The notes: generated from the sequence alone by a model not told the origin. Counted from the stretch's first letter, positions 1-12,700 are shown. The stretch: 64,000 nt of DNA from Perognathus longimembris pacificus (GCF_023159225.1 NC_063168.1:65265398-65329397), one strand, 5' to 3'. Translations and numbers: made by a program.

Positions 1-565
1 TTGACTCAAAGCCACTTGCCAATAAATAATGTTAGACATTTGTGCACATGTATGTTTAGGTTAGTTGTATTCTACGTGCATTTGTATTTGTATGTATATC
101 ATAACCAATACATTTGAACAGAATGAAAATTTACTTTAATTGGTTAACCAATGTGATTTTTCTTTTCCAATACCACTGTGTGACACAAAGTTGTCCTACC
201 TCATGTGTTAGAACAGTAAATTGAAGATTTAGCATTATGTTACCTTTACACTTCCATCTCCTTTCTTCTTTTAACCCAATAAGATGCTCTTATTGAAAGC
301 AGTGTTGCTCCTGAGCAAATGTGTTTGTACCTTTTTTACTGTGCTTTTCTATTTTATTTCTATATTTTGTAATCACCATGGTGTGGCTTAGGTAACATTT
401 TTGTGTAGCTGTTGAATGCATAAAAAAAGGATAATGCCTCATAAAATTAATGACACTTTATTTATGGGCTCACTAAGTTTTCTTTTGTGCTACAGACATC
501 ATCTTTTATAAGAATGTTCATTTATATTGGATTACCTTTTTAAAGCAATTTAGCATAGATTTTTC
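1..565. other. unassigned AT-rich sequence
   Basis: I see no gene, RNA or recognisable repeat here. The sequence is AT-rich with stops in all frames. Confidence 0.5.
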
Positions 566-682
566 TACAACAGCAATGTAAAGTTGGTAGGGCATTATAA
601 TGCCCATTTACACCTGAGGAAATTGAGAGCCAGAGAATTTACAAATTTGAAAACTATTCAGCCAGTAAATAGAGCCTGAGAT
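566..682 (-). repeat. MIR SINE fragment, inverted
   Basis: The stretch reads like the antisense core of a mammalian-wide MIR: an AATGCCCATTTACACCTGAG block, then GAGGAAATTGAGAGCCAGAG, then a diverged form of the usual tail about cleared samples and accession of stops. MIRs are ancient tRNA-derived SINEs, so heavy divergence is expected. No target duplication is visible. Confidence 0.65.
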
Positions 683-683
683 T

Positions 684-688
<5 letters not shown>

Positions 689-735
<47 letters not shown>
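689..735 (+). repeat. (GA)n microsatellite
   Basis: About 23 uninterrupted GA units directly follow a MIR relic. A short open frame through it encodes only alternating Arg-Glu and is an artefact of the repeat. Confidence 0.97.
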
Positions 736-737
<2 letters not shown>

Positions 738-1065
738 GTACGTGTTTGTTCCTGTTTCCATGTTAATCAAATATACTTTATGGCCCATTCGCAATGTACT
801 AGACAATGTGTAAAGTTAAGTGAGTTATGGACACTGCATTCAAAATTAAGGAGGAACATATGTAAACCATCATTATGCAGTGTCATATTTATTATAATGA
901 TATGTAAATACTGCATGGTAAAAGTATGAGTGAATAATTCATAACAGAAGAGATTAACTGTCTAGCAGTGGGAATTTGATAAATTCTCTCAGAGGGATTT
1001 TGGGAGCAATCCCTGAAAGAACAGGAAAATTTGGACAGATAGAGAAAGTATCAGGTAGAGAATTT
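736..1065. other. unassigned sequence
   Basis: No gene or repeat family was recognised between the GA repeat and the target duplication of the next SINE. Confidence 0.5.
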
Positions 1066-1082
1066 ACAGAAAGAATAGGAAT

Positions 1083-1286
1083 GGGCTGGGAATATGGCCT
1101 AGTGGTAAGAGTGCTTTCCTCGTATACATGAAGCCCTAGGTTCGATTCCCCAGCACCACATATATAGAAAACAGCCAGAAGTGGTGCTATGGCTCAAGAG
1201 GCAGAGTCCTAGCCTTGAGCAAAAAGAAGCCAGGGACAGTGCTTGGACCCTGAGTCCAAGCTCCAGGACTGGCAAAAAAAAAAAAA
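1083..1286 (+). repeat. IDL-Geo dimeric SINE
   Basis: This is a full-length copy. The left monomer is ID-like, with an A-box region around TGGCCTAGTGGTAAGAG and B-box GGTTCGATTCC, ending in CAGCACCACATATATAG. The right (Geo) monomer runs from CCAGAAGTGGTGC through GCTCAAGAGGCAGAG and CTAGCCTTGAGC to CTCCAGGACTGGC and an A-tail. A perfect 17-bp target duplication, ACAGAAAGAATAGGAAT, lies at 1066-1082 and 1293-1309. The perfect duplication and intact B box argue for a fairly young insertion. The IDL-Geo family is known from geomyoid rodents. Confidence 0.93.
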
Positions 1287-1309
1287 GTAAAAACAGAAAG
1301 AATAGGAAT

Positions 1310-4300
1310 ATAAGAGAGGATGTTTGAGAAACTGAGAGTGCTACTTAATGGCTAGAATAGTGCATTCAAGAAAATGATGAGAAGGCACACAGAAATCAAA
1401 GAAACAACAAGTTTACCAGTGCCTCTTAAAGGCATGTGCTAAGATTTAGTTATGATTTAGGGCTATATTCCTAGGATTCATGCGCTTGAGTTGTGGTTCC
1501 AATTTGGCAATGTTCAGAGTCCATGAAACCTATAAGTAAAGTAAGTGTACAGTGGGAGGTCTTTAGGCCTCGCTGAGGTCATTAATATCAGAATAAATTA
1601 ATGTTCTTCTCAAGACCTTCTTAAGGGGGTTTTAAAAAAGAACAAGCCTGGCCTCATGTCTTCCTGCCCCTGACACCTTCTCCACACCATTGGCATGACA
1701 TCATCAGCTGTGGCCTTCACCAGAGCTGACTTTGTGCTGCTTGGTTTGTTTCTAAAACCAAACAAATCACTTTTTTCTACAAGTTACCTAACGTTGGACA
1801 TTTTATCATTGTTACTACAAAACAAACACAGCATCTCAGAAATGTGTATTTAATTTTACAGAAAATTGTAGAGGCATCCCAATTGCCAAGAGAAATGGAC
1901 AGAAGTATTTCTGAGTGTGGTGAAGAGGGGTTGGGTTCAGTAGAGATGTGCTGGGTGAGAGACAATTGAGATTCTACCTGTACACCCAGGTAGTTCACTG
2001 TATCTGAGTCAACAGTACCTTGGCCTGTGCCTCAGCATTCTGTTATGTTTTCATTTTATTAGCCTTGTGCCCGAATCTTTCTAAATTTGTCTTCTCTCTT
2101 TCTCTGTTTCATCTAAGTCAAAATAAGAACAATTGGAGAGGGTAACTGCCATTTTTGTTGTACAATTAATCTTTATATCCTAAGAAACTCGAATATTGAT
2201 TGGCTCACAGTAGGTGCTCAAATAAAAGACTATTGGATTTTACTGAATGGGATGCATAGGAAAGGAGACAAGGACAGATGAAAATATTGATGACTTTTAA
2301 GTAGAATGAAAGTAGTTAAGAAATTTCTTGTCTGTTGGTCATTATTTTCTCAGTGTGATAGGAAGCAAAGTCATCAGTTGAGAAGAGAAGAAACAAATTA
2401 TGTTGATTTTTAAGGAAATCATTAAAAAGTTGGCTGTAGAAACTAAAATATGAATGAGAACAAATAATGTGCACTGTGGAACTAAACAGCACTGTTGCAG
2501 TGTAGAACACTAATTTGGTACTTTAAATGTCTTATTTCTGGATTTTTGAAAACTGTTTTTATACTCCCACATTGGAGATCTGTATCTGTTTGAGTTCAGG
2601 TAGTTAAATATGTATGTATGATGCTGGGGGAAAAGTAAATTAAATCCCACAGATGGATAAGGCAAAAATAAAAAGAAAAGAATGTTCAGTAGAATAGTCC
2701 ATTGAGAAGTTGTAAAAGTGTGACCTTAGGGGGGAAAAAAACAAAGAGGGAAAATCCAAGTTCAAACGGTCAAGTAGAATGGTTCACGGTTAAGACAATA
2801 GAAAAAGTAGACGCATGGAAGCAAAACAGAGCTCAGTTTTCATTCCAGCTCCACTGCTACATGTTAGCTATGAATTTACTAACCACTCAGAAGCTAGCAA
2901 ATACTTCTGGAGAAACAAGTCTGCTCTGCTTCTATGCCAGACATTAGAACCAAACTGTCCCACCGACTATGCCCAGGGATCTCTCTGGAATTGGAACAAT
3001 AACCTGAAAGCAAAAGGAGCTACTAATAAAAATAACAGACACAAACAACCCATCACTCTTTATGTCAGAAGAAGAATGTCCAAATAGCCAAGAAAAAAAG
3101 AGGACAAGTGTATCAACTCCTCTTCCTTCTTTTGTAGAGTAGCGTCTGAACTTTATTTTCAACATCCCTTGGCTTATGGCTTAGATGTGGCTTCTGCTAT
3201 GTTAAGAAAACAGCAGGACTGAAAGGCAAAGGAGGGAAATCATGTTATTTATTCACTTGCTTAATTCCTGCTAGGGCATGAGATGATTTTGTTTGTTTGG
3301 TTGGTTGGTTTTGGTAGTGTTTCTGTGACAAGATTTCCTAGTAGGAAAAACACCTCACATATCTCACAGTCAGAACTCTCTCTATCCTTATCCCTGATGA
3401 GCATGGAGATTCTAATGAACAATATTTAGTACATTTGATCATTTTACTATCTTGCATATCATTAAAGACAGCATATTGAACATCATTTCTGACTGCCCAG
3501 GGAGTGAAACCATACATGCTTCCCTTGAAACTTCACTGAAATTCTCCATCAGATGTTTCAATGTCTATGTATGTATGCATGGTATTTTGTGTTAAATAAA
3601 ATCAGCATTTTTTTCAGAAGGCTTACTCTTTCACATAAGATGGAAATTTAGCCAGAAACACAAGTGAATCCAATGTTCTCAAAGTTCTATTTCATTTAAT
3701 TCTACTAAACTGAAGTTGACAAAACCCCATATAAGAAACACGTAAAACAAGACATTCCCCATGAAGTTTTGCCTGAGAGAATTATGAGAGTTCTAAATAA
3801 TTCCTGAAAAAATAGGCCTAAAGAACCTATAAACTATCAAGCATCCAATTGTTGTGGATTCTGGGGTATATTTTGGAGAAGGAAATCCCCTCACGTTTCT
3901 GAGTTGCTATTGATGCAAATATGAGTTCCTGATGCCCAACAGCACTGAGAAGTCAGTCATCCCTGCCTGTTGCCACTTTGGTTCAAAGGATACCCAGGGA
4001 AGTGAGCCTAGCAAGCCCTTTTCAGATCAGCTCACAGTGGCTGTAATTTGTACCTCTGAGAAATACACAGGAAGCCTAAAAATAGCATCTGTCAAGTGTT
4101 CTTTCCTATGCACATTCACTCAAGTTAGTCTCACCCTGATCTCTGCTGGTTGCAGAGGCCAAAGACAGATCACTCATTAATTAGGTGTTTCACGAAAAGC
4201 ACATTTTCATTTCTATTATAAGTACTGCATATCTACCACTTTTCCACAGTGACTCAGTTCTCCCAGAAATCAGACAACAACGGCCCTCAGTGAGATTTTT

Positions 4301-4887
4301 TTCTTTTGATTTTGAAAGAGAGAATAGTTATTGCTATTGTTTTCTTTATAATAATTATCTTCTGAGAGAGCTATTTTTCTGCCTATAAAACATATTGATG
4401 TGAAATCTATGAGTCAAGATGATTCCTAAGCATTTGAGTCTATTTCTACCCCAACTAGACACAAATCACATGAAAGGGCAGGAAATTTATTTCTAAAAAT
4501 CAATGACCATACCAGTGTTATTAACAAACTGAAAGATTCAGGACTTACCAAGACATAGACCGCAAGCAGAAGAAGTATTATGTAAAAGCAAATCGAGAAA
4601 GAAATACAGCCAGGTGAACATCATGGCCGTGGCAAGGGCAGGACTGGGGAACATCAGGCCCCAGGTAAGAGAAACAAATCATGGATTCCAAAGCCCTGTA
4701 GTGATACAGAAAAGTCCACAAGAAGCCTTTGTCCAGGTGCCTTTTGCAGGGTAGCATTCAACACAAGAATTCAGAGGTATTCTCATCCTCAACAAGCCAA
4801 GAAGAATGATGGATGCTCAAGCACCACAACGTTGCTCCCAGAAACTCCATATCCCCAGAGAGAAGGCAATGAACTCGTAGCTGTGCC
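1310..4887. other. unassigned sequence, 3.6 kb
   Basis: No gene or clear repeat was identified. Around 2190-2240 a CACAGTAGGTGCTCAAATAAA motif resembles the 3' end of a MIR or L2 element, too short to call. A GTTT/GGTT simple repeat lies near 3286-3314. Open frames of up to about 90 codons near 2702-3165 overlap on both strands and show no domain. Confidence 0.45.
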
Positions 4888-5305
4888 ATGCTCCATACAA
4901 ATGTGTCCCCAAAGTCCTTATGCTGGAAACTTAATCCTCAATTCAACCGTGCAGAAAGGTAAGGCCATTCGGAAGTGATTGGACAGGCTCATACATGATT
5001 AATCATTCCCATGAATGAGGCATGTCTCCAGTGCCTGAATGTGTTCAATGCGGTGGGAGAGGTTTAGTTACAAAAGCAAGTTCAATGGCCTCTTTTTCTC
5101 ATGCTGCCTTTGCCCTTATGCTTTCATCCATGGGATGCTGTTGTTTAGAGTACTTTACCAGGTGTATGCCCTCCATACTGGACTTTCTGGTCTTCAGAAC
5201 CATGTACCCGATAAATGTCCATTGTTCGTAGATAACCAAGTCCCAAGTCTCAGGTATTCTGGGCACAGCATCCTGTCATCATGGTACAAAATGAATTCAA
5301 ACTGT
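4888..5305 (+). mobile_element. ERVL-MaLR LTR (MLT1/MST/THE1-like), solo or partial
   Basis: The order of blocks matches MaLR LTRs. An ATGTGTCCCCAAAGTCC opening is followed by TTAATCCTCAATTCAAC, then GAAGTGATTGGACAGG with a CATGAATGAGG block, a promoter-proximal middle, and an end with a polyadenylation-like GATAAATG and AAGTCTCAGGTATTCTG. The match is diverged and I see no convincing target duplication. A 154-codon open frame across it and beyond (5039-5503) is not a MaLR product and is treated as chance. The exact subfamily cannot be set by eye. Confidence 0.65.
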
Positions 5306-5917
5306 CAATCACTATGCTCTTTTTCAGTTGAGTTCCTTCTCCTTCTAGAATCGCTCACTCATTGGCAATGCAAGAAAGCAGAAACACGGAGAAAGAGTGT
5401 AAATGTCTATTTTATCAAAATTTTTAAAAAGAAAACACTTGAAATAAATTGCTTCTATTTCCATGGTGAAAAAAAGGTTTACCCTCCCAAGTCTCCAAGC
5501 TGAAATTCCTTTTATTAAAACCAGGGAAATGGAGGCAGTGACTTCAAAAGTTCCTATTAGCTATTGTTGTACACAACAATATGCATTCCTCCTGTTTTTA
5601 CCCTATAATTTGGCTGTTCATTTATCTTTTGCAAACTCTTTCTGTAAATGCTAGATACCTTACGTGTGAGAAATTTAAAACATAAAATTAGCTTGAAATT
5701 TATAAGTGCTACCCTTGCATTTTAAAGTTGGATCAAAGGGTACAAAAAATGAACAAAAAGAATTAGCGTTAATGCTATCAGGCTTTCATAAATGTTATTA
5801 TCCTAATGGTCATTTGATATGAAATTATCACTGCAATGCACCGTGGAGTGATTGTTCTTAGGCATGAAATACAACAAGCAAGTACAAAGCTAGGAGCCCT
5901 GAGCTGTAATAGGGTTC
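5306..5917. other. unassigned sequence
   Basis: No gene or recognisable repeat. Its last 14 bases are the left copy of the target duplication of the next SINE. Confidence 0.5.
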
Positions 5918-6129
5918 TTTTTTTTTTTTTTTTTTTTGGCCAGTCCTGGGCCTTGGACTCAGGGCCTGAGCACTGTCTCTGGCTTCTTCCCGCTCAAGGC
6001 TAGCACTCTGCCACCTGAGCCACAGCGTCCCTTCTGGCCGTTTTCCATATATGTGGTGCTGGGGAATCGAACCGAGAGCTTCATGTGTAGGAGGCAAGCA
6101 TTCTTGCCACTAGGCCATATTCCCAGCCC
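5918..6129 (-). repeat. IDL-Geo dimeric SINE, inverted
   Basis: A T-run of about 20 (the A-tail on the minus strand) is followed by the inverted Geo monomer (GGCCAGTCCTGGGCCTTGG through CTAGCACTCTGCCACCTGAG) and the inverted ID-like monomer ending ATATTCCCAGCCC. A 15-bp target duplication, CTGTAATAGGGTTCT versus CTGTAATAGGATTCT, flanks it with one mismatch. The copy is full length. Confidence 0.93.
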
Positions 6130-6623
6130 TGTAATAGGATTCTTGGGAAATCAACAAGTTTCCATGCAAAGTGCTGTTTGCCAGAAGAATTTTGAGATTT
6201 CTGAACACTTAAGTTGATATGTCTTGGGGTTTCACTGTTTATGATTTCCATATACAGAGTTTCAACACTCAGAGAAGTCCAGAACTGTATCTAAGAACAA
6301 ATAAAATCAGTTATTTGGAACCCGTTGCCAGCGGGTGATAGGCAGATCTCTACTGACACATACCAAATGGAATGTATGGGCATAACAGGAAAAATTAAAA
6401 AAAAAAAAAAAAGATCGAGAAAGTCCAGATCAACATAAGTGGGAATAGAAAGAATCACTAGATAACAAATGGACATACAAATATTCTGATCGCGATAGAA
6501 CATAAAAAGACTAAATAGAATGAAAGAGTAGGAAAGTCTATAAAGGACATGAAGTAAAATATAAGTTGATCATCCTAAAAACATAGGGTATTAATGGGCT
6601 ATATAACTTTAAAACAAATCTCA
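6130..6623. other. unassigned sequence
   Basis: No gene or repeat family was recognised. An A-run lies at about 6396-6412. Confidence 0.5.
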
Positions 6624-6719
6624 GGGGCCGGTGATTTAGCTCAGGGGAAGAGCCCCTGCTTGGGGAGTACAAGGCCCCGAGTTTGGTCCTCAGCTCTGGG
6701 GAAAAAAAGGGAAAAAAAA
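6624..6719 (+). repeat. ID monomer SINE (tRNA-Ala-derived)
   Basis: A single ID-type monomer without a Geo half: TGATTTAGCTCAGGGGAAGAG (A-box side), AAGGCCCCGAGTTTGGTCC (B-box side) and an A-rich tail. Target duplication AAAACAAATC lies at 6611-6620 and 6725-6734. It resembles the tRNA-Ala-derived ID family of rodents. It is not a tRNA gene, since no cloverleaf or acceptor pairing is preserved. Confidence 0.85.
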
Positions 6720-6734
6720 GCTATAAAACAAATC

Positions 6735-8606
6735 ACAAAGACAAGAGAAGGTTGAGAAATTCATAATCATTGTTGAAAAATTTAATAGTATCTCCCTGTA
6801 ATGGACAAAACAGATATACAAAAGTAAATAAGAATATGTAGAATTAAATAAAAAACAGCATCTCAAGAGTCTAACCCTACAAATAGAAAATAAATGTTCT
6901 TTCAAATACACAAAGTATTTCCCATACTTTCCAGCTGTACAGTATTCAATAAATTGCGGCTATATTCTTTAGCAATAACATAAGAAGTAGAAATTAAATA
7001 TAAATTAAACTGTCATAGAATCTACTTACTTGGGAAGCTTCATAATGCCTTTTAAATAACTAAATCTAAAGAGCAATCTTGTTAGAAAGAGAGAGCTGTA
7101 TTTGCAAAACACTTTATGTAAGAAGGAAACAACTGTGTGACCCTATCAGGAACTTTGAAGATGTTGATGGGGTTTCTGAAATTCTAATTCTTGTACTTTC
7201 CCATACTTCTGTTCATGGTCCCTTCGTTTTCACAAAACAAGAAGCAAATAGAAACTAATAAAGTAATCCTTAGTGATTGGCTTGAAGGAAAGGCACATTC
7301 TATTCTCAAATGCCATGAATGAGACGTTACATTGATAAATCTTTCAGGGGAGTCATTTAGCAATTTAAATATTTTAAATTTAATTTAAACTTAAAATTTA
7401 AAATAAGACTTCTAAGAAACTAACCTAAAGCAACACTCATGCATGTATAAACAGAATCTACTTAAGAAGGTTCATGGAGGCCCTACCTACATTTACTTGG
7501 AGACTAGGTGAGAAAGAGTATAAAAATGTTGCCTCTGCTAACAAGATATGAGGTTGGTTTTTTTTTTCCTATTTTATTTTATATTTTATGTACCTGGCAA
7601 TGAAGGATGTCGATGTTTCGTGTAGAGGTAAATCTCAGCATACTAAGTACAAAATAACAGTTTCATAAACAATGTTTGAGTGCAACCTCACTGTGAAAAT
7701 GTATTTATGCATATATGTTCATAGAAATATGAAGACAATATTGATATTCAAACATGGTGGACATCTTTAGATGCTCTGGGAAAAAGCAATAATGAAATAC
7801 TGGAATCTGACTTCCTGTTATAGGTGTCTTAAAGTGACTCTCTTTATTCTCAATGTCCAAGGAGTGTGTGGGATCTTAAACAATAAAAATATACTCACAT
7901 CATGTAGTCAAATAAAGGTGGCACTATTCTTACACTATTACCATACAGGAAAAATAATCACATAAAATTGTACACTATTCACCTGTAGGAAACATTAGTG
8001 CATATTTTACAGATGGTAGTACTCGGAAATATCTGAGCCAAGCTCTATGGCCCATTGAGTTTGTGTGAGTGCTTCTTCATCTATTGTGCCTAATGTCAGA
8101 ATCCTGAATGGTGCCCAACAATACTCCAAGATAATGATGAGACTAATCCCTAAGAACATTACGCAAGTAAGAAACGTCCACTTTCCTTATTAAACCTCAC
8201 TTAATAAAGGCTGGATGAAGGTATTCAATAGGACTTTTTTTTCTTATAAAAATTGGCCTAAACAAATTATAATATCAATATCCTCCTATTCTCAATAAAT
8301 AGCTTGCAGACACTGTAAAATTCCTTCCACTTCTGCAGTAGTATCCATGCTCCTTCATTCAATAATATATCTATTTTTGTTCACATCCCTCATCCATTTC
8401 AAATCCTATGGCTCTCCTCTGAAAATATTCACAGCTTGTCTTTTACTGACATGTCTACTGCCTCCACATCCATGCCAACAATACCCCGCACCCACCCCCA
8501 CCCAAGTCTTGGACCATAGTCTTCCTAATTCCACTCTCCCTTGACCAGGTTTGATCTTTCCAAAAGGTTCAGTATAATCTTTTAAAATGCAAATTACTAA
8601 AATCAA
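6735..8606. other. unassigned AT-rich sequence
   Basis: No gene was recognised. An AT-only self-complementary patch lies at about 7362-7402. Near 7990-8040 a TTTTACAGATGGTAGTACTC stretch may be a tiny inverted MIR core, too short to call. Confidence 0.45.

Positions 8607-8607
<1 letters not shown>

Positions 8608-8683
<76 letters not shown>
8608..8683 (+). repeat. compound (AC)n(TA)n microsatellite
   Basis: About 16 AC units pass directly into about 21 TA units with no interruption. The open frame on the minus strand that encodes Cys-Val repeats is an artefact. Confidence 0.97.
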
Positions 8684-8685
<2 letters not shown>

Positions 8686-8789
8686 CTTCAATAGAGATAT
8701 AACCTCAGGAAAAATTTTAATGCATTTTTTGCCATGCCTATAGGATTCATGTTATCAAATGCCTGCCCAACTCTCTCTTGGCTACCTGT

Positions 8790-9135
8790 CTGTCCAAACA
8801 GGTTGTCCAGCAGTTCTTCTTCACAGTTAGGTCTTCATTCTGACCAATTGCCCTTGCAAGATACTACCTGACATATCAGGAGCCCCAGGGTCAGGCCTTT
8901 CCAATGTCACTTCCTCAAAACTCTAGAGACCTAGAATGACACTTGGAACAGTGCCTGCTCTCATCCTGCTTGCCTGTCCTAAGAGCTCATAGTTACCCTA
9001 TATGGTTATGAAAAGCACACTTTATTGTTCTCTCTAATTAATGGTAGGCTCCACCAGACTAGGGATCTTGTCTTGTTTGGTACCTATGTTTATCTTGTGC
9101 TTAAAACAGTGGCAGGTATAAGTAATGTAACATTG
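8790..9135 (+). repeat. L2 LINE 3' end, ancient fragment
   Basis: The succession AATGTCACTTCCTC, then a weak middle, then GTAGGCTCCACCAGACTAGG with GGATCTTGTCTTG and CAGTGGCAGGTATAAGTAA follows the order of L2 3' ends. Similarity is low, as expected for an ancient LINE. Confidence 0.5.
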
Positions 9136-10369
9136 ACCTATAATGAAAATATGAGTTGGAAAAGTATGGGAAATTGAATATGGGTCTATCTTCCTACTAG
9201 GTAGTGGTGTTGCTATCAGCTTTTACCTCAAAATAGATCTGACTATTTACCTGCAAATTAAGAAAGCTTGTCCCTCATTACCTAGGATGACTTATTTTTT
9301 GACTTGGTTTCAGACCTTTTGTCTTTAACTTCCTTCTTGTTCTCTAAACTGTAAAGTTTTTATGTTTACTTTTAACCTTCCCTTTGCATTGAATTCTCTC
9401 TTCCTGTCTTATGCTTTCAAGGGTGTTAGTTTGGGGGGTTGGGGGTTTTATTTTGACTTTTCAACTTTTGTCTCCTCTGTTTCTACCTTTGGCTACATAG
9501 TCTCTTTTATTTTTAAGTTTCTATGAAAATGTGAGATACAGGTAAATTGTTATTGACCTAGGGATTAGTCTCATATTCTTTAAAAGCCAGGTTGAATTTA
9601 TAGATAATGATCAGAATTAAAAATGAAATAATCCCTATGTCTCATCCTGGAGAGGATTATCTCACTTACTTTGAGATATCTGATTTCTGTGCCCATCAAT
9701 TTTACCCTCGCAATCCAGTAGTTAGAAAGACAGAAGTCATCTGTGAATTCTTCTTCCCCATATGGACCTTCTCCAACAACCTTTCTAATAAATCACCAAA
9801 TTATGCCTATTTCCCTGCCGAAATATCCTCTTTCATCATTGATGTTTTGTCTTTAACCACATCCTTCTTGGTATTCTGAATCTTTGCTACTTCTCTTCTG
9901 GACTTTTCTTTCATCTAGTCACCGCATCTCTAATTCAACCTTAAGTAACATACTGCCAAACTGTTCCTGTTCTCTGTTGTTTTGACCATATATTTTGACC
10001 GTCTGTAATATTCTACTCTATAATATGTAGCATAATGTCTTTTTCTCTCACAAGCTTCTTCTAGGACTTCTTTGATCCAAAAACAAGAGACTACTCACTC
10101 CCAATAAGCCTTTTTTTTTTTCTTATTTCTCCCTATTGCTTTGCTGTCCTGAATAAATGTCCTTTTTATTTCCCTATATCTAGTGTTTGAACATAATGAA
10201 TATTTAACATTTATATTCTTCTGGAAATCTGCTCCATTCAATATGCCCATTGTGGGCAATGTTGACAAACCATCTGTCTTGCTTTGCTGCGCATCTATAA
10301 ACGGCATTATCATTTTTCTTACCACTATATATATTGCTGAATTTATATTATTATCTATTTCCTTTACAA
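9136..10369. other. unassigned sequence
   Basis: No gene or secure repeat. A 90-codon open frame at 9607-9879 has no recognisable domain and no splice context I can defend. Confidence 0.45.
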
Positions 10370-10470
10370 TAGCTCTTTAGGCCCTTGAGAGAAGGAACTA
10401 TTTTTATTATCTCTTTAAAATTAAGATTCGCTGTGCATTTAGGTGCTTGATAAATGTTATTGATTGTAAT
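10370..10470 (+). repeat. possible L2 3' terminal fragment
   Basis: CCTTGAGAGAAGGAACTATT followed by GTGCATTTAGGTGCTTGATA and AAATGTTATTGATTG follows the terminal block of L2 elements. The fragment is short and diverged. Confidence 0.45.
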
Positions 10471-10861
10471 TCATTTGTATTTTGTTTCAAAATATGGTGA
10501 GACCTTTATTACATGAAAACTCCATTCTCTTTTACAGCATGGGAAAATGCTCTGTCATTATTTTGGTTTGTTTGTTTCAGCTTCATTGCTCTGCTTCCCT
10601 CTTCAGAAACCCCTATTATTCACACGCTAGCTATCTGGCCTCATATTTATTTTATTTTCTCTCTCCATATGCATTCTTGTGACCTTTCACTTTACATTCT
10701 GCTTTTTACTTAGACAATGCTGATTTGATTTTCTGCAGACAAAATTCTGTGCTTTGTTTTCTCACAACGTTTTTTTTTTTTAATTCTATTCCCTTTTTTC
10801 CTCAGGATCTGTTGAGAATTTTTAAAATTATATCATAACAGAGACCACCACAGGGATAAAT
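10471..10861. other. unassigned sequence
   Basis: No gene or repeat was recognised in this AT-rich interval. Confidence 0.5.
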
Positions 10862-11020
10862 AAATCAACCATGTGTGACCTCTTGCAAATAATTTATTCT
10901 TGTTGAGCATCATTTATTATATCTATAAAGCAGAAGTAAAAATAGTACCAACCCCATTGGCTGTTGTGAAGATTAAATGTAATGGAATGTGGAAAGCGTC
11001 TGGAGCAGAGCACATTCTGA
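10862..11020 (+). repeat. MIR SINE fragment
   Basis: The order of MIR core blocks is kept: CATGTGTGACCTCTTGCAAA, then a TTGAGCATCATTTATTATAT block, AAGCAGAAGTAAAAATAGTA, then GGCTGTTGTGAAGATTAAAT and AAAGCGTCTGGAGCAGAGCA. It is diverged, with no target duplication. Confidence 0.7.
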
Positions 11021-12177
11021 TGTTTCAGAAAGGCATGCGCCTTCCTTGCTGCTTTTGTTACCTTCCATGTCATGAGGCTTCCCATAGAGCAATCTTCACC
11101 CTCTCTTCCCATCCTTCATCGTCACTTTGAGCTAGGTGGAGGATCAGTTAGGGTTGAGTTTGCAATTCCTTCGTTCTTCCCTCCTGGACTCTCTATTTTG
11201 TAAAGACAGTAGAATTTCATGATTGCTACTGGTAAAACTCAAATCAGAATAAATGCATTCATTTTTTTCCTTACTGTCTTTTTAATTCATGATTTCCTCT
11301 TTCGTTAAGAAGTGATTCAGACTTAAATGGAAAAGTACATTGTCTCTCAGGCCACCTTAAATTCAGTACAATTTAGTTCATCAAACAGAAAAACATGAGG
11401 AAAAAGTTAAAATGATTTCTGGAGCATCCTAATGTCTAACAATGCTACAAGGTAGGCTTTCAATCAGTCAGAGACAGGCTCTGTCCCAGATAATGGCCAT
11501 ATGATATCTCTCATGTTTATTTCTTATGATAACTAGATACAATACATTTATACACAATTATGCACACTCATACCTATTCTTCTATATGTGCACATCTCTG
11601 CATGCATGTGTCTATACATCTACAAGGCTTACACAGAATGCTTATACAGAGAGACAGAAAGAAAATACAGAGACAGACAGTGATCAAGACACACATAGAG
11701 AGACAGAGACAGAGAAAGAAAGAGAGAATATACACTCTAAGAATTGTGTACATGAATAATATATGGAGTGGTACATTATTAAACACAAAAGGAATTTACT
11801 ATTTCTGAGAAAATGAGCAAATTAAGAGTTTCAATATTGGAAGGAGTCAAGTGAACATAAACCTACTTTCTATACCATGCTCAAATATCTGTTGCCTCTA
11901 TGGTGTTGCTTGCCAATCTGCCTGACATTTGAATAATGATGAATAAAGGTAATGTCTCTTATAAATGCACCTCGTTCATGGTTTTCTGTTTTGCTTTTTA
12001 ACTCACCTGACCTACAGAGAAGTGAATTCATCCTAGTTTCTAAGAGTATTCAGGCTTTATGTCTTAACCCATGGAGATCGCCACATGGAAAGGCTTGTTG
12101 TGTTGAGTTTCATGTGGCTCATCAACTTAGGTTTTCAGAGGTATGGTGTGGTGTTTTTTTTTAAGCCTTTCTTCTTT
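11021..12177. other. unassigned sequence with a purine-rich patch
   Basis: No gene was recognised. From about 11646 to 11730 lies an imperfect (GACA/GAGA)-type purine-rich simple repeat, which accounts for the two overlapping open frames there. Confidence 0.5.
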
Positions 12178-12700
12178 TCATTGACATAATTCACATGCCA
12201 TATAATTTCATACTTCCACAAGTGTACAATTCTAGGCATTTTCATTATTCACAGGCTGGTTAACCATTACAACTTTCTAATGCTAGAATATCTCCATCAC
12301 CCTAAAAGTATCCTCTTATATGTATTTGTAACCACTCCCCATTTTGTACTCCCACCAACTTTGGCAATCACCAAAACACTTTTTATCCTTATGTAGTTTC
12401 CTGCTTGGGACATTTTGATTATAATATCATCACAGAAGGTATATATTTTATTTTATTAATATACAGTAATCACATAAAGAGGTTGAATTGATATTTTCAT
12501 AAGAAACATAATGTACTTGGATTATATCCACCCCTTCTATTAATATTTTGTAGCTTTTTCCCCTTAGTGTAATTTATTTTAAATTGTTCATTTATGTGGT
12601 AGCTGAATACTACTCAAGCATATAAATTATAGCATATTTTGTTTATTCATTTATGTATCAGTTGATGGGCATTTGGGGAGATTCTTAAACCTTGATTGGC
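12178..12700 (-). mobile_element. old L1 (L1M-type) 3' end, inverted
   Basis: Read on the plus strand this is the antisense 3' end of an old mammalian L1: TTGACATAATTCACATGCCA, TGTACAATTCTAGGCATTTT, an ATCTCCATCACCCTAAAAGT block, CACTCCCCATTTTGTACTCC and, further on, GTATCAGTTGATGGGCATTT. Between about 12430 and 12580 the match weakens and may include a small insertion. ORF2 is not intact. Confidence 0.72.

Noticed and set aside
687..929. Open frame with Arg-Glu repeats
   Set aside because: It is translation of the (GA)n microsatellite; the rest has no domain.
4888..5305. Full MaLR element with an internal region
   Set aside because: Only one LTR-like block is seen; no second LTR or interior was found nearby in the same orientation.
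5039..5503. 154-codon open frame
   Set aside because: It lies largely on a MaLR-type LTR, matches no known protein, and overlaps another open frame in a different phase.
6624..6719. tRNA gene on the basis of A and B boxes
   Set aside because: It is an ID SINE with an A-rich tail and target duplications, and acceptor-stem pairing is absent. The same reasoning applies to the ID halves of all IDL-Geo copies.
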